From positions 1 to 40,212 of the forward strand of contig NZ_JAELTX010000045.1 in the NCBI RefSeq assembly GCF_016429065.1: 40,212 bases of DNA, written 5' to 3'. This DNA is from Pedobacter sp. ASV17. GTDB lineage: Bacteria; Bacteroidota; Bacteroidia; Sphingobacteriales; Sphingobacteriaceae. Made by a program: the position numbers and the translations under genes. Position 1 is the first letter of the stretch, and each line of letters starts with the position of its first letter. A model generated the notes under the pieces. That model saw only the letters and a list, made by a program, of their open reading frames with translations, was not told the DNA's origin and searched no databases. Below, piece after piece: positions 10,213-18,556 of the stretch.

Positions 10213-11778
10213 ATGAAAAGATATTTATCAATTTTAACTGTCCTTTTCTTTTTGCTCACTTTAGGTGCGTGCAAAAAGAGCTATTTAGATACCACGCCAT
10301 CTGATCAGATAGATGCTGCCAAGATTTTCGATAACATTAACAACGTAAAAGTTGCCCTTAACGGGATTTATCGGGCCACTTACATGCAATATTCAGATCA
10401 GGAACAAGATGGTCATCCTGCCATGATGATTGTTTTAGACTTCATGGGCGAAGACATTGTGCATACCGCTACAGGTACCGTATATTTTAGAGGTGCTTAC
10501 AGGTGGACGGATCACCGTTCAGAATTGAATGATTTACCTTATTTTTCTTACAGACTTTATTATCGCATTATTGCCAATGCCAATATCCTTTTAGAAGGTA
10601 TTGATAGAGTTCCAGACGCGACAGAAGCACAGAAAAATGTGATTAAAGGTGAATGTTTGGCCTTAAGGGGTTGGGCACATTTTATGTTGGTGCAACTTTT
10701 TGGAATGAGATATGATAAAACAACACTGTCAGACGTGTCTTCTGCAAACACTACATCAGCCAGAGTGCAATTGGGAGTGCCTGTAGTCACTAAGTATTCT
10801 TTGGATCCACAGCCTAGGAATACCGTAGAAGAGGTATACATCCAAGTGAACAAAGACCTAGATCAAGCGATTACTTTATTGAACGGTGCACCACCTAGAG
10901 GTTTATACAGAACACATATTGATAAGAGCGTTGCCCAGGGAATTAAAGCTCGTGTAGCTTTAACCCAACAAAATTGGACTGATGCTGCTTATTATGCACA
11001 AGAAGCGTTGAGAGGCTATCCATTGATGTCAAGTTCAGCGTATTTGGATGGGTTTAGTGATATGAAGAACTCTGAATGGATGTGGGGAGCACATCAACTG
11101 CCAGAACAGCTGCCAAGTTATGGTTCTTTCTTCGCTTATATGTCTTCTAACTTTAACTCTTCACATACGAGGTCAAATCCTAAAAAGATCAGTATTTCAC
11201 TTTATAATTCTTTAGCCAATACAGATATCAGGAAAAAATTATTCTGCGATAATGTTAATGACTATGTTAATTTTCCAGGAGTAATTGATGCTTCCACTGG
11301 CCAACCTGTAGCTTCACAGACACGAGCAGTTTATATGCAGAAAAAGTTTGTGGTATCCGATCCTGCAGTAAGTGCTGGAGACATTCCTTATATGCGTGTA
11401 GCAGAAATGTATCTGATTGCTGCCGAAGCCAAGGCAAAACTGGGCCTGATTAATGAAGCTGCAGATATCATCGATGTATTGGCCAAGAATAGGGATCCTA
11501 ATTATACGCGTCCAGATAACATCTCAGATATTGCAAATGATAACAATGGTTTGATCATGATGCAAAGACGGATTGAACTATGGGGCGAAGGTTTCCGATT
11601 CCTAGATCTTAAAAGGTTAAAATTATCCTTGGATAGGAGTGGAACAGGTTCAACAACAACATTGGCTAATGTTGGGGTTACTACACCTATAAACGCAGAC
11701 AATGTACGTTGGCAGTTCTTAATTCCAAGACGCGAATTGCAGGCCAACCCCTATATGAAACAAAATCCTTTATTGTAG
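10213..11778 (+). CDS. SusD/RagB family substrate-binding lipoprotein
   Basis: A 521-residue surface lipoprotein that forms the lid on SusC and captures substrate. The signal peptide ends in the lipobox LTLGAC with the acylated cysteine at residue 20, followed by KKSYLDTTPSDQ, the standard SusD start. The N-terminal SusD-like region (VKVALNGIYRATY, then CLALRGWAHFMLVQLFG) and C-terminal RagB/SusD region (PYMRVAEMYLIAAEAKAKLG, then RRIELWGEGFRFLDLKRLKL) are clear. The ATG at 10213 is preferred over a TTG at 10204, since it places the basic residues at the start of the signal peptide. It is the obligate partner of the upstream SusC. Confidence 0.96.
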   Translation: MKRYLSILTVLFFLLTLGACKKSYLDTTPSDQIDAAKIFDNINNVKVALNGIYRATYMQYSDQEQDGHPAMMIVLDFMGEDIVHTATGTVYFRGAYRWTDHRSELNDLPYFSYRLYYRIIANANILLEGIDRVPDATEAQKNVIKGECLALRGWAHFMLVQLFGMRYDKTTLSDVSSANTTSARVQLGVPVVTKYSLDPQPRNTVEEVYIQVNKDLDQAITLLNGAPPRGLYRTHIDKSVAQGIKARVALTQQNWTDAAYYAQEALRGYPLMSSSAYLDGFSDMKNSEWMWGAHQLPEQLPSYGSFFAYMSSNFNSSHTRSNPKKISISLYNSLANTDIRKKLFCDNVNDYVNFPGVIDASTGQPVASQTRAVYMQKKFVVSDPAVSAGDIPYMRVAEMYLIAAEAKAKLGLINEAADIIDVLAKNRDPNYTRPDNISDIANDNNGLIMMQRRIELWGEGFRFLDLKRLKLSLDRSGTGSTTTLANVGVTTPINADNVRWQFLIPRRELQANPYMKQNPLL

Positions 11779-11795
11779 TCAAATATGTTTTTAAC

Positions 11796-11818
11796 AGGGG
11801 GAGTGAAATGCTCCTCCT
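11796..11818 (+). terminator. Weak terminator-like hairpin after susD
   Basis: AGGGGGAG (11796-11803) pairs with CTCCTCCT (11811-11818), with one G-U pair, around a 7-base loop. The tail is only partly T-rich (CGTTATTTC), so termination may be incomplete and the two genes downstream may still be read from the sus operon. Confidence 0.5.
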
Positions 11819-11892
11819 CGTTATTTCATGGACTAATCTCTGCTTCATACTGCCTCTGAAAATCGCTATCGATCAATCTTAACACGAGGAAA

Positions 11893-12555
11893 ATGAAAAA
11901 AATAGGATTGCTACTATTAATCGTTTTGGCACTATTGGCCATCAATATTTTTGCGATACCATCATCGGGTCACTCAAAACAAACAGACATTGCTGATTTC
12001 AAACTCAGTGTTTCCTATACGGTAGAAGAGGGGGCAAAAGTGCCCGAAGGTTTTGCGGATACTGTTAAAAAAGCACAAATGTTACTGGCAAAAGTTTTCC
12101 GCTCCAAGGAATTTAAGGAGGCGCTTTTTAAGCAAAGCTATAACGACTCTGCCTATAGCAAATCAAAGAAGGCATGTTTCCTTGTCGTTTACGATGAAAA
12201 AACAGGCCGTATCAGTGGTGAGGCCGTTTATCAAAACCTGTTGAAAGAAAAGGAGGTAAAGCTCCACATCAATGTTAAAAATAACGGCGACAAAAAAGGA
12301 ACATTGGGTGCTTCTTATGCTTGTAACTATCAATTTACCACTTATGATTATTGGTTGCAGGAAAAGGGTGAGCTGGCCCGACGGTTAGCCCGCCATATTG
12401 CACATGAATTTACGCACATCAGAGGTTACAGGCACGACAATAAAGTGCCAACACCATTCAAATGGGGAAGAGATGTGGAAGAAGACCCAGCCTATGGGGT
12501 CGGAAATATTGTGGGAGAAATTTTGACAGCGTGGAGCAAGAAATCACTTATTTAA
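11893..12555 (+). CDS. Exported putative zinc metallopeptidase (metzincin-type motif)
   Basis: A 220-residue exported protein of no family I can name. Residues 1-21 form a signal peptide or membrane anchor (MKKIGLLLLIVLALLAINIFA). Residues 171-182 read HEFTHIRGYRHD, an exact HExxHxxGxxHD metzincin zinc-binding motif: His171, His175 and His181 as ligands, Glu172 as the general base. No methionine follows in the last 39 residues, so the usual Met-turn is missing. The chain also lacks much sequence after the motif compared with classical metzincins. It lies 18 bases upstream of the amidohydrolase-like lipoprotein gene and downstream of susD. It probably cleaves a protein or peptide in the periplasm or at the surface; the substrate is unknown. 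Confidence 0.7.
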   Translation: MKKIGLLLLIVLALLAINIFAIPSSGHSKQTDIADFKLSVSYTVEEGAKVPEGFADTVKKAQMLLAKVFRSKEFKEALFKQSYNDSAYSKSKKACFLVVYDEKTGRISGEAVYQNLLKEKEVKLHINVKNNGDKKGTLGASYACNYQFTTYDYWLQEKGELARRLARHIAHEFTHIRGYRHDNKVPTPFKWGRDVEEDPAYGVGNIVGEILTAWSKKSLI

Positions 12556-12573
12556 ACCAAAAAGCTTAAAACA

Positions 12574-13521
12574 ATGAAAAAAATTAGCCTATTACTATAT
12601 ATCGGTACCTGCCTGTTCATCCTATCTTGTAAAAAAGGTAACAATAGTAAGGAAGATGATCCGCAACCGCCAATAACGGTTGACTATAAGCCCAATACTA
12701 CCGTTTATGGTGCTAACAACTATGTGAAGTTCATTGTAGGCGATTTAAAGTCTCCAATTATTTTGGCCTCTCCACATGACGGAACCATTATTCCCGATGG
12801 TTGGGCACAAAGAGATAACCCAGATGCGGTAATTGTTAGAGATTTATATGTAACGGCTTTAACCACTGAAATAGCTAATGCCTTATATGCCCGAACAGGT
12901 TTGCGCCCACATATGATTGTGAATGATGTGGCAAGGTCTAGAATGGAACCCAACAGGGCACTGGAAGAAACTTATCATAAGACAGAAGCCGCCAACCAGC
13001 TTTGGCGTGAATACCATGCTTTTTTAAAAGGAGCACAGGATATGGTTCAAAAAAATGTAGGCAAAGGTTTGTTTTTGGATATGCACGGACACGGGCATAC
13101 GGTTCCTCGCATCGAGGTAGGTTATATCGTATCAAAAGCGAACTTGAACGGTACAGATGCAGGATTAAACAGTCTTGCTACTACTTCAAGTATCTATCAT
13201 CTTTCTACCACTTCAGCTTATCCTTTTTCGCAATTAATTAGGGGCGACTATGCTTTTGGAACTTTGTTGGAAAACGAGGGAATTAGAGCGGTGCCGAGCA
13301 AGCAAGATCCAAAACCTAATAACGATGATTATTTCAATGGTGGTTATTGTACGCTAACCTATGGTTCAAGAACCAGTGGGGCAGTTTCGGCCATTCAATT
13401 AGAAACGCACGGGCCTAATTTAAGGAACAACCCTACAGAACGTAAAGCATCGGGTACTAAAATTGCAGATGCCATCATTAAATACATGCAAAGTCATTAC
13501 GGATTGTTCTTAGACAAATAG
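12574..13521 (+). CDS. Lipoprotein related to N-formylglutamate amidohydrolase
   Basis: A 315-residue predicted lipoprotein: the signal peptide ends ILSC with Cys19. The N-formylglutamate amidohydrolase superfamily pattern is visible: SPHDG (66-70), NDVARSRMEPNRA (117-129), and DMHGHGH (169-175), which should supply metal ligands, then QLETHGPNLR near residue 275. The known enzyme is a cytoplasmic zinc amidohydrolase of histidine degradation; an exported lipoprotein form must act on an external or periplasmic amide instead. It is 18 bases after the metallopeptidase gene and probably shares its mRNA. The specific substrate is not known. Confidence 0.75.
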   Translation: MKKISLLLYIGTCLFILSCKKGNNSKEDDPQPPITVDYKPNTTVYGANNYVKFIVGDLKSPIILASPHDGTIIPDGWAQRDNPDAVIVRDLYVTALTTEIANALYARTGLRPHMIVNDVARSRMEPNRALEETYHKTEAANQLWREYHAFLKGAQDMVQKNVGKGLFLDMHGHGHTVPRIEVGYIVSKANLNGTDAGLNSLATTSSIYHLSTTSAYPFSQLIRGDYAFGTLLENEGIRAVPSKQDPKPNNDDYFNGGYCTLTYGSRTSGAVSAIQLETHGPNLRNNPTERKASGTKIADAIIKYMQSHYGLFLDK

Positions 13522-13576
13522 AATTGATCGCTTTATATCAAACAAAACGCAATAAAGAATAAATAAGTTGGGCTGA

Positions 13577-14257
13577 TTAACGTCTTCCGTTGGTCAGCTC
13601 TTCCAACTTATTGCGCTCATCTTGCAGTTCCCTTGCCAATTTACGTTCTTTCTCCACCGCTTTTGATTTATAGGCTTGGTACTCGTCCGAGATTTCGTTG
13701 TAAAGTTGTGAACGATGTTTAGCTTCGCTGATGCTTTTTCCAGAACGAGCAACAATGATGATTAAAGCAATCACTAAAACGCCAATAATACTCCAAACGA
13801 TAATGCTATAAGTACCTTTATCAAAAGAAATACCCAAAAATTTAATCTCGTTTAATTTATCGGTACTCTCGTTCAACGAAGCATCTTTGCCAGAAATTTC
13901 GGTTTTTAAATAGCTAACCGTTTTCCCTTGGTCCGTAAGTTTTTGCTGAAGACTTTTCCGTTCAGCCCGCTCTTTTCTAAGCGTATCACTTACATTTTTC
14001 CAAAGCTGGTCTAATCTATATTTTGCTACCATCTTATAGCCGTCAGGCGAAGTTCTGGTACGTGATAGCATAAATTGATATTGCCCGTTTAAACTCGGGT
14101 CGTTGTTTTTAACCGAATCACGTTCCCAAGTGTTTGTTCTAGCCGTATTGGCAATTGGTTTTTGAACGGTGGTAGGCGTTGGGGTTTGGGCAAAAGCATT
14201 GCCAAAACAAAGCGTAAAAGATAAAATGCTAGTGATAGAAAGTATGGTTTGTCTCAT
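13577..14257 (-). CDS. Exported coiled-coil membrane protein of unknown function
   Basis: A 226-residue protein I do not recognise functionally. It has a signal peptide ending AFAQ (residue 24), a Pro/Thr-rich linker, a segment around 60-85 (FMLSRTRTSPDGYKMVAKYRLDQLW), a coiled coil at about 90-135 (KERAERKSLQQKL), one membrane helix at about 150-170 (YSIIVWSIIGVLVIALIIIVA), and a highly charged C-terminal coiled coil (VEKERKLARELQDERNKLEEL). The layout suggests a periplasmic coil linked to a cytoplasmic coil by one membrane span. It is a single gene, transcribed away from the prephenate dehydrogenase gene. Confidence 0.75.
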   Translation of the reverse strand: MRQTILSITSILSFTLCFGNAFAQTPTPTTVQKPIANTARTNTWERDSVKNNDPSLNGQYQFMLSRTRTSPDGYKMVAKYRLDQLWKNVSDTLRKERAERKSLQQKLTDQGKTVSYLKTEISGKDASLNESTDKLNEIKFLGISFDKGTYSIIVWSIIGVLVIALIIIVARSGKSISEAKHRSQLYNEISDEYQAYKSKAVEKERKLARELQDERNKLEELTNGRR

Positions 14258-14275
14258 AATCTAGTAAATATCGTT

Positions 14276-14292
14276 TATACTAAAACAGTATA
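14276..14292. repeat. Dyad in the divergent intergenic region
   Basis: TATACT (14276-14281) and AGTATA (14287-14292) form a perfect 6-bp dyad around AAAAC, 18-35 bases upstream of the start of the minus-strand membrane protein gene. It could be an operator, or chance in AT-rich DNA. Confidence 0.3.
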
Positions 14293-14407
14293 TTTAGATA
14301 AATATTATAGCCAATCAGCTTGGCATGTCTCGTTAATTTTGCTCAAGTTAGGATGTTTAATCAAGAAATCAATTGATTCGGGTCATTTTTTTATGGTTAG
14401 ACAACGA

Positions 14408-14415
14408 TAAATTTG
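14408..14415 (+). promoter_or_regulatory. Putative -7 box just before the prephenate dehydrogenase start
   Basis: TAAATTTG matches the TAnnTTTG -7 consensus and ends only four bases before the ATG at 14420, which would give a leaderless or nearly leaderless mRNA. I see no good TTTG at the usual spacing, so this is tentative. Confidence 0.4.
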
Positions 14416-14419
14416 CAAA

Positions 14420-15676
14420 ATGCACATAGGAATAATAGGACTGGGAGATATGGGCAAACTCTACGCACTGGCTTTTGCTAAAGCTGGCTATGAAGTTTGC
14501 GGAACTGATATGCCCCACCGATTGCAAGAACTTCAGGAGGAGCTTTTGCCACAAAATGTAGTAATATTGGCAGATGGACATGAGGTTTCTCGAAAATCGG
14601 ATTTTATTATTTACGCTGTGGAAGCCGAAAAAATTGATGAAGTAGTCTCACGATTTGCAAAATCTACCAAGTATGGGGCAATTGTTGCTGGACAAACTTC
14701 GGTAAAGCACCCTGAAATTGCCGCTTTTGAAAAATACCTTCCTACAGATGCGCATATCGTAACCAGTCACTCACTGCATGGCCCAGGGTTTAGTACCCAA
14801 GGACAAACCTTGGTGGTCATTCGCCACAAAGCAACCGATGAGGCTTATCAAAAAGCTTTAGATGTTTATCAAACATTAGGTTCTAACATGATTGAAATGG
14901 AAAGCTATCAGCAACATGATAAAATAGTGGCCGATACGCAGGCGGTAACGCACATGGGGTTTGAGAGTATGGGCTCTGCTTGGAAAAATGCAGGCTTCTA
15001 TCCTTGGGATAATCCAGTATATGCCGGTGGCATTGATAATATTAAAATATTGACCACCCTTCGCATCTTTAGCTATAAGTCGCACATTTATGCAGGACTG
15101 GCCATTTTAAATCCTTATGCACAAATTCAGGTAAGGGAATACGCTAAAACAGAAAGCGAGCTTTTTGCCTTAATGATAGGGGAGAATGAAACGGCTTTTA
15201 GAAATAAGATCTATGCTGCCAAAGATTTTATATTTAGTGATCAGGAAAAGCCGATGCTGCTAAATGGTGAAATGATGGAAACCTTTAGCTTGGCAGATAA
15301 AACCCATCAAAGAAAACCGAATTCGCACCTGAGCATTTTGAGCATGGTTTGCGCTTGGCATGCGATGGACGTTAATCCATACGATAATTTGATTTGTCAA
15401 ACACCACCCTTCCGTTTGCGCTTGGGCATTGCGGAGTATCTTTTTAAAAATGAAGAGCTATTGGAAGAGACCATACAGGCCGCCCTTTATAATAAAGAGA
15501 TGAGAAAAGATGATCTCGAATTTCATACGGCGGTACATGAGTGGGCTTCCATTATTGGCTACGGAGACATGAAAGGCTACAAAGCACATTTCGAAGCCGC
15601 TAAATCTTTTTTTAGTAATAGGTTGTTAGCGGGAAGAGAACTGAGTTCTGAAATGATTAAGCAATTGATGACCTAG
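14420..15676 (+). CDS. Prephenate dehydrogenase, fungal Tyr1-like type
   Basis: A 418-residue NAD(P)-dependent dehydrogenase. The nucleotide-binding motif GIIGLGDMGKLYA (residues 4-16) begins directly at the N-terminus, which fixes the start. Later blocks such as VTSHSLHGP, DKIVADTQAVTHMGFESMGSAW, PNSHLSIL, NPYDNLICQTPPFRLRLGIAEYLF and KDDLEF match, as I remember it, yeast prephenate dehydrogenase Tyr1, which converts prephenate to 4-hydroxyphenylpyruvate for tyrosine synthesis. The length also fits Tyr1 (about 450) better than bacterial TyrA (about 280-370). It stands alone, with no aro, phe or trp genes nearby, and its 3' end overlaps the convergent acyltransferase gene by 20 bases. A different oxidoreductase role remains possible. 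Confidence 0.8.
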   Translation: MHIGIIGLGDMGKLYALAFAKAGYEVCGTDMPHRLQELQEELLPQNVVILADGHEVSRKSDFIIYAVEAEKIDEVVSRFAKSTKYGAIVAGQTSVKHPEIAAFEKYLPTDAHIVTSHSLHGPGFSTQGQTLVVIRHKATDEAYQKALDVYQTLGSNMIEMESYQQHDKIVADTQAVTHMGFESMGSAWKNAGFYPWDNPVYAGGIDNIKILTTLRIFSYKSHIYAGLAILNPYAQIQVREYAKTESELFALMIGENETAFRNKIYAAKDFIFSDQEKPMLLNGEMMETFSLADKTHQRKPNSHLSILSMVCAWHAMDVNPYDNLICQTPPFRLRLGIAEYLFKNEELLEETIQAALYNKEMRKDDLEFHTAVHEWASIIGYGDMKGYKAHFEAAKSFFSNRLLAGRELSSEMIKQLMT

Positions 15677-16814
15677 GTCTTCTTTTTCTGAAATTAAAGA
15701 TGTTTTTATACCAATCTTCTTTCATGCATGGTCGCTCAATAAGGAGAAAAAACAACATGGATATCGCCATAATAATGATGAGGAAGATGATGGTGTAAAT
15801 AATCATGTTCAGGTATCCATTGCTGAAAAGCTGATGCTTAATTAAAATCCTTCCGAATAAACTGATTATGGGATAATGAAGTAAATAAATAGAGTAGCAC
15901 ATGCCTCCAATATTGGTGATGATTTTATGTGAAAGAATAGGGAGTGTGTTATGTAATAAAACATAATAGCAAAAAAAGAAAAAGCAGACAGCTAAATAAA
16001 ATTCCCAAAAAAACAGCTCACTAGGAGAACCTGTGCGTCTAAAATCGTAAAACCAAATTGCACAGAAAATAACTACTGCAATTAAATTATCTAATTTGGT
16101 TTTGGGGAAAATAAGTTGTTTCCTAACATACAGATCTGCTAAAGCCATACCAGCTAAAAAAAAATGTATAAAGCCAAATAATGTCCGATAATGCTGTATG
16201 AAAAAGTAATTGCTGATCATGCAGCATAAAGCTAGAGCAATGTAAGCTGTATATCGAGTAATAGGTAATTTTGCCCGATATATTATCGCAGCAAGTACAG
16301 GCATTAATAAGTAAAACTGAATCTCTATTTCCAAGCTCCACGTAACTTTGTTAATTAATGGTAGATATTGAGGCATCACGATCCAATGGACGTAAAAAAT
16401 AGAAGCAAAATAACTTTCTATGCCCTCATTGAAGCTTAATGTTTTTGCAAAATAAACACTGCCAATAAATAAAATAGTTAGGCTTAATAGATATGGGGGT
16501 TCCAATCTTGTTAAACGACGTAGAAAGAATTTTTTCAAATTTACGGAAGGTCCATTAAGAATATTGGTTTTGCTAAACGGTATACCTAGAATGACCCCAC
16601 TAATCACAAAAAATAAAGGAACGCCTATTCGACCTTTCTCAAAAATATGCTGTATTGACGTGAAATCAATATTTGGGTAATAGTGATTGTCTTTAGTAGT
16701 AATGTATTTTACAATGTGGAACAGTACTACACTAAAAATAGCTATAAATCTCAGCCCATCTATTGCCGGTATAAATGTCGTAGCGTTGGTAATACGTTGG
16801 AGCGATAATTTCAT
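15657..16814 (-). CDS. Membrane acyltransferase 3 family (OafA/YrhL-like)
   Basis: A 385-residue integral membrane O-acyltransferase. The N-terminus carries the family pattern FIPAIDGLRFIAIFSVVLFHIVKY with the conserved histidine in FH, then GRIGVPLFFVISGVILGIPF. About ten hydrophobic segments follow, ending near residue 370 (ILFLIIIMAISMLFFLLIERP), with a basic cytoplasmic tail. Members move acetyl or other acyl groups onto cell-surface sugars or other envelope molecules; the acceptor here is unknown and no polysaccharide genes are adjacent. The last 20 bases overlap the 3' end of the prephenate dehydrogenase gene on the other strand. Confidence 0.88.
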   Translation of the reverse strand: MKLSLQRITNATTFIPAIDGLRFIAIFSVVLFHIVKYITTKDNHYYPNIDFTSIQHIFEKGRIGVPLFFVISGVILGIPFSKTNILNGPSVNLKKFFLRRLTRLEPPYLLSLTILFIGSVYFAKTLSFNEGIESYFASIFYVHWIVMPQYLPLINKVTWSLEIEIQFYLLMPVLAAIIYRAKLPITRYTAYIALALCCMISNYFFIQHYRTLFGFIHFFLAGMALADLYVRKQLIFPKTKLDNLIAVVIFCAIWFYDFRRTGSPSELFFWEFYLAVCFFFFCYYVLLHNTLPILSHKIITNIGGMCYSIYLLHYPIISLFGRILIKHQLFSNGYLNMIIYTIIFLIIIMAISMLFFLLIERPCMKEDWYKNIFNFRKRRPRSSIA

Positions 16815-16952
16815 TTGCTTGTTTGATACATAGCCTATTTGGAAGCTCTAAAGTAAGAATTATTGTTGTTTTTCTTTTCGCAAAGGAGGCTTGTAAATAG
16901 ATTATCCGTGTTTGCCCATATGATCTATAGGCATTCTTTTATTGCTTTTTTA

Positions 16953-16985
16953 TTGCACAAAGCCAATTGAAGTGATTTATATTTG
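16953..16985 (+). promoter_or_regulatory. Putative promoter of the TauE/SafE gene
   Basis: TATATTTG (16978-16985) is an exact TAnnTTTG -7 box; TTG at 16953-16955 lies 22 bases upstream, within the reported 17-23 range. The ATG is at 16991, so transcription would begin at or next to the start codon, predicting a leaderless mRNA. Confidence 0.55.
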
Positions 16986-16990
16986 CCGCC

Positions 16991-17827
16991 ATGTCGGTAT
17001 TAATTTTTACCATAATTGTACTTCTAGGCGCTTTTTTAGCGGGCTTTTTAGGTTCGTTAACAGGTCTTGGAGGCGGTGTGATCATTATCCCCCTGTTAAC
17101 TTTAGGTTTAGGGGTTGATATCCATTATGCTATTGGAGCTTCTATCATTTCGGTGATTGCTACCTCTACAGGTTCGGCTGCTGCCTACGTAAAAGAAGGA
17201 TTGACCAATATGCGGATTGGTATGTTCCTTGAAATTGCCACCACTGTTGGGGCTATTTTGGGAGCTGTTATTGCAGTTTATTTAAATGCAGCTTATGTTG
17301 CCGTTATTTTTGGCTGTATCCTCATCTTCTCTTCCATGATGACTTTGAGAAAGAAGGTAGATCATACTACGTTAGATTATAGCAGTAAAGGCGCTAAATT
17401 TTTCAAGCTGAATGGTTCTTATCCAAATCAAGGAGTAGAAACACCTTATGCCGTGAAAAATGTAGCAGGTGGCTTTTTTATGATGTTGTTTGCAGGTACC
17501 TTATCAGGTTTGTTGGGAATTGGCAGTGGAGCCTTAAAAGTAATTGCAATGGACAACATCATGCGTTTACCTTTTAAAGTATCTACCACAACCAGTAATT
17601 TTATGATGGGCGTTACCGCTGCGGCAAGTGCCGTGGTTTATTTGCACCGCGGACAAATAGATCCAGGGATTGCCATGCCGGTTTGTATTGGTGTATTGAT
17701 AGGGGCAACCGTTGGCGCAAAAGTATTGGTAAAGGCTAAAACCGATAAACTGAAGATTGTATTTGCGGTGGTAGTAACCATCTTGGCCATACAAATGATT
17801 TACAAAGGACTTTCTGGTGGATTTTAA
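16991..17827 (+). CDS. Sulfite exporter TauE/SafE family permease
   Basis: A 278-residue inner-membrane permease of the TauE/SafE (DUF81) family, which moves sulfite, sulfonates or other small organic anions. Two inverted-repeat halves each carry the glycine-rich family motif: GSLTGLGGGVIIIPLLTLG at about 20-39 and LSGLLGIGSGALKV at about 173-186. I count about eight hydrophobic segments. Its stop codon overlaps the next start by one base (TAATG), so the two are translated together. Substrate cannot be inferred: no sulfur-metabolism genes are adjacent. Confidence 0.9.
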   Translation: MSVLIFTIIVLLGAFLAGFLGSLTGLGGGVIIIPLLTLGLGVDIHYAIGASIISVIATSTGSAAAYVKEGLTNMRIGMFLEIATTVGAILGAVIAVYLNAAYVAVIFGCILIFSSMMTLRKKVDHTTLDYSSKGAKFFKLNGSYPNQGVETPYAVKNVAGGFFMMLFAGTLSGLLGIGSGALKVIAMDNIMRLPFKVSTTTSNFMMGVTAAASAVVYLHRGQIDPGIAMPVCIGVLIGATVGAKVLVKAKTDKLKIVFAVVVTILAIQMIYKGLSGGF

Positions 17828-18219
17828 TGATGCAAGAAACGAAACAAATTACTGATAAAGACATTCAATCCCTTGTAGGTAACTTACTTCGAGCTGGGGT
17901 TTATATTTCTATGGCCATTGTAATACTAGGTGGTATCATCTTTCTTTTTGACCATGGCAGTGAAAAAATAGACTATGCCGTATTTGATATTAATAAAGTA
18001 TCGTTAAAAACCGTTGCCGCTATTTTTGAGGAAGTGATCACTTTCAAGGGAGTGGCCATTGTACAATTCGGACTTTTAATGTTGATCTTTACGCCAATTG
18101 CCCGAGTAATTATGGCAGTGGTGAGCTTTTTTATCGAAAAAGATTATCTCTACGTATTGATTGGTTTAATTGTGCTTTCTATTATCATGATCAGTTTGAG
18201 TGGCGGTTTTGCTCATTAG
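17827..18219 (+). CDS. DUF1634 membrane protein, partner of TauE/SafE
   Basis: A 130-residue membrane protein with three hydrophobic segments (VYISMAIVILGGIIFLF at about 26-42, VQFGLLMLIFTPIARVIMAV at about 78-97, and YVLIGLIVLSIIMISL at about 109-124). It matches DUF1634 in size, pattern and position, being found next to TauE/SafE permeases in many bacteria. The ATG overlaps the TauE stop by one base. It is probably an accessory subunit of the transporter; no biochemical role is established to my knowledge. Confidence 0.82.
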   Translation: MMQETKQITDKDIQSLVGNLLRAGVYISMAIVILGGIIFLFDHGSEKIDYAVFDINKVSLKTVAAIFEEVITFKGVAIVQFGLLMLIFTPIARVIMAVVSFFIEKDYLYVLIGLIVLSIIMISLSGGFAH

Positions 18220-18499
18220 TAGAAAATTTCAGTGAACCTTTGTGCATTGCACTAGGTTAATCAACCCTATGGTAGCGAGCACGGTGCCGAGCTTGGCTTG
18301 GCACCGTAAAGCGAAAAGAGGGATTGGCTTAAACCAAGTATTGCTGTTGGTGCTTTTCAAATAAAAAATACTTCTTTCGTAAAGGTTTAAAAGTCAGTTT
18401 TTTAGCTTTTAGGCCTTCTTTTCTGCCAAATTATGGCAAGTTTGTTTTCCGAGTTGGAAATGCTGGCCAATCAATAGCTAAATTTTTTTTAGCTAACTA

Positions 18500-18530
18500 T
18501 TTGAAAATTAATAATTCTTGTCTATCTTTG
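18500..18530 (+). promoter_or_regulatory. Promoter of the ribosomal protein block (rplC)
   Basis: TTTG (18500-18503), exactly 19 bases, then TATCTTTG (18523-18530): a full match to the Bacteroidota housekeeping consensus TTTG-N19-TAnnTTTG. The start site should be near 18535, leaving a leader of about 73 bases before the rplC ATG at 18608. Confidence 0.85.
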
Positions 18531-18556
18531 CCGTCCCTTTGCGGGGATTGTATATC

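Noticed and set aside
13577..14257. A tRNA methyltransferase annotation, which I recall being attached to similar proteins
   Set aside because: The sequence shows a signal peptide, coiled coils and one membrane span, and no SAM-binding or SPOUT-type features.
18281..18307. Terminator for the TauE-DUF1634 pair
   Set aside because: The 8-bp stem is perfect, but no T-run follows on either strand, so it is noted only as a hairpin.
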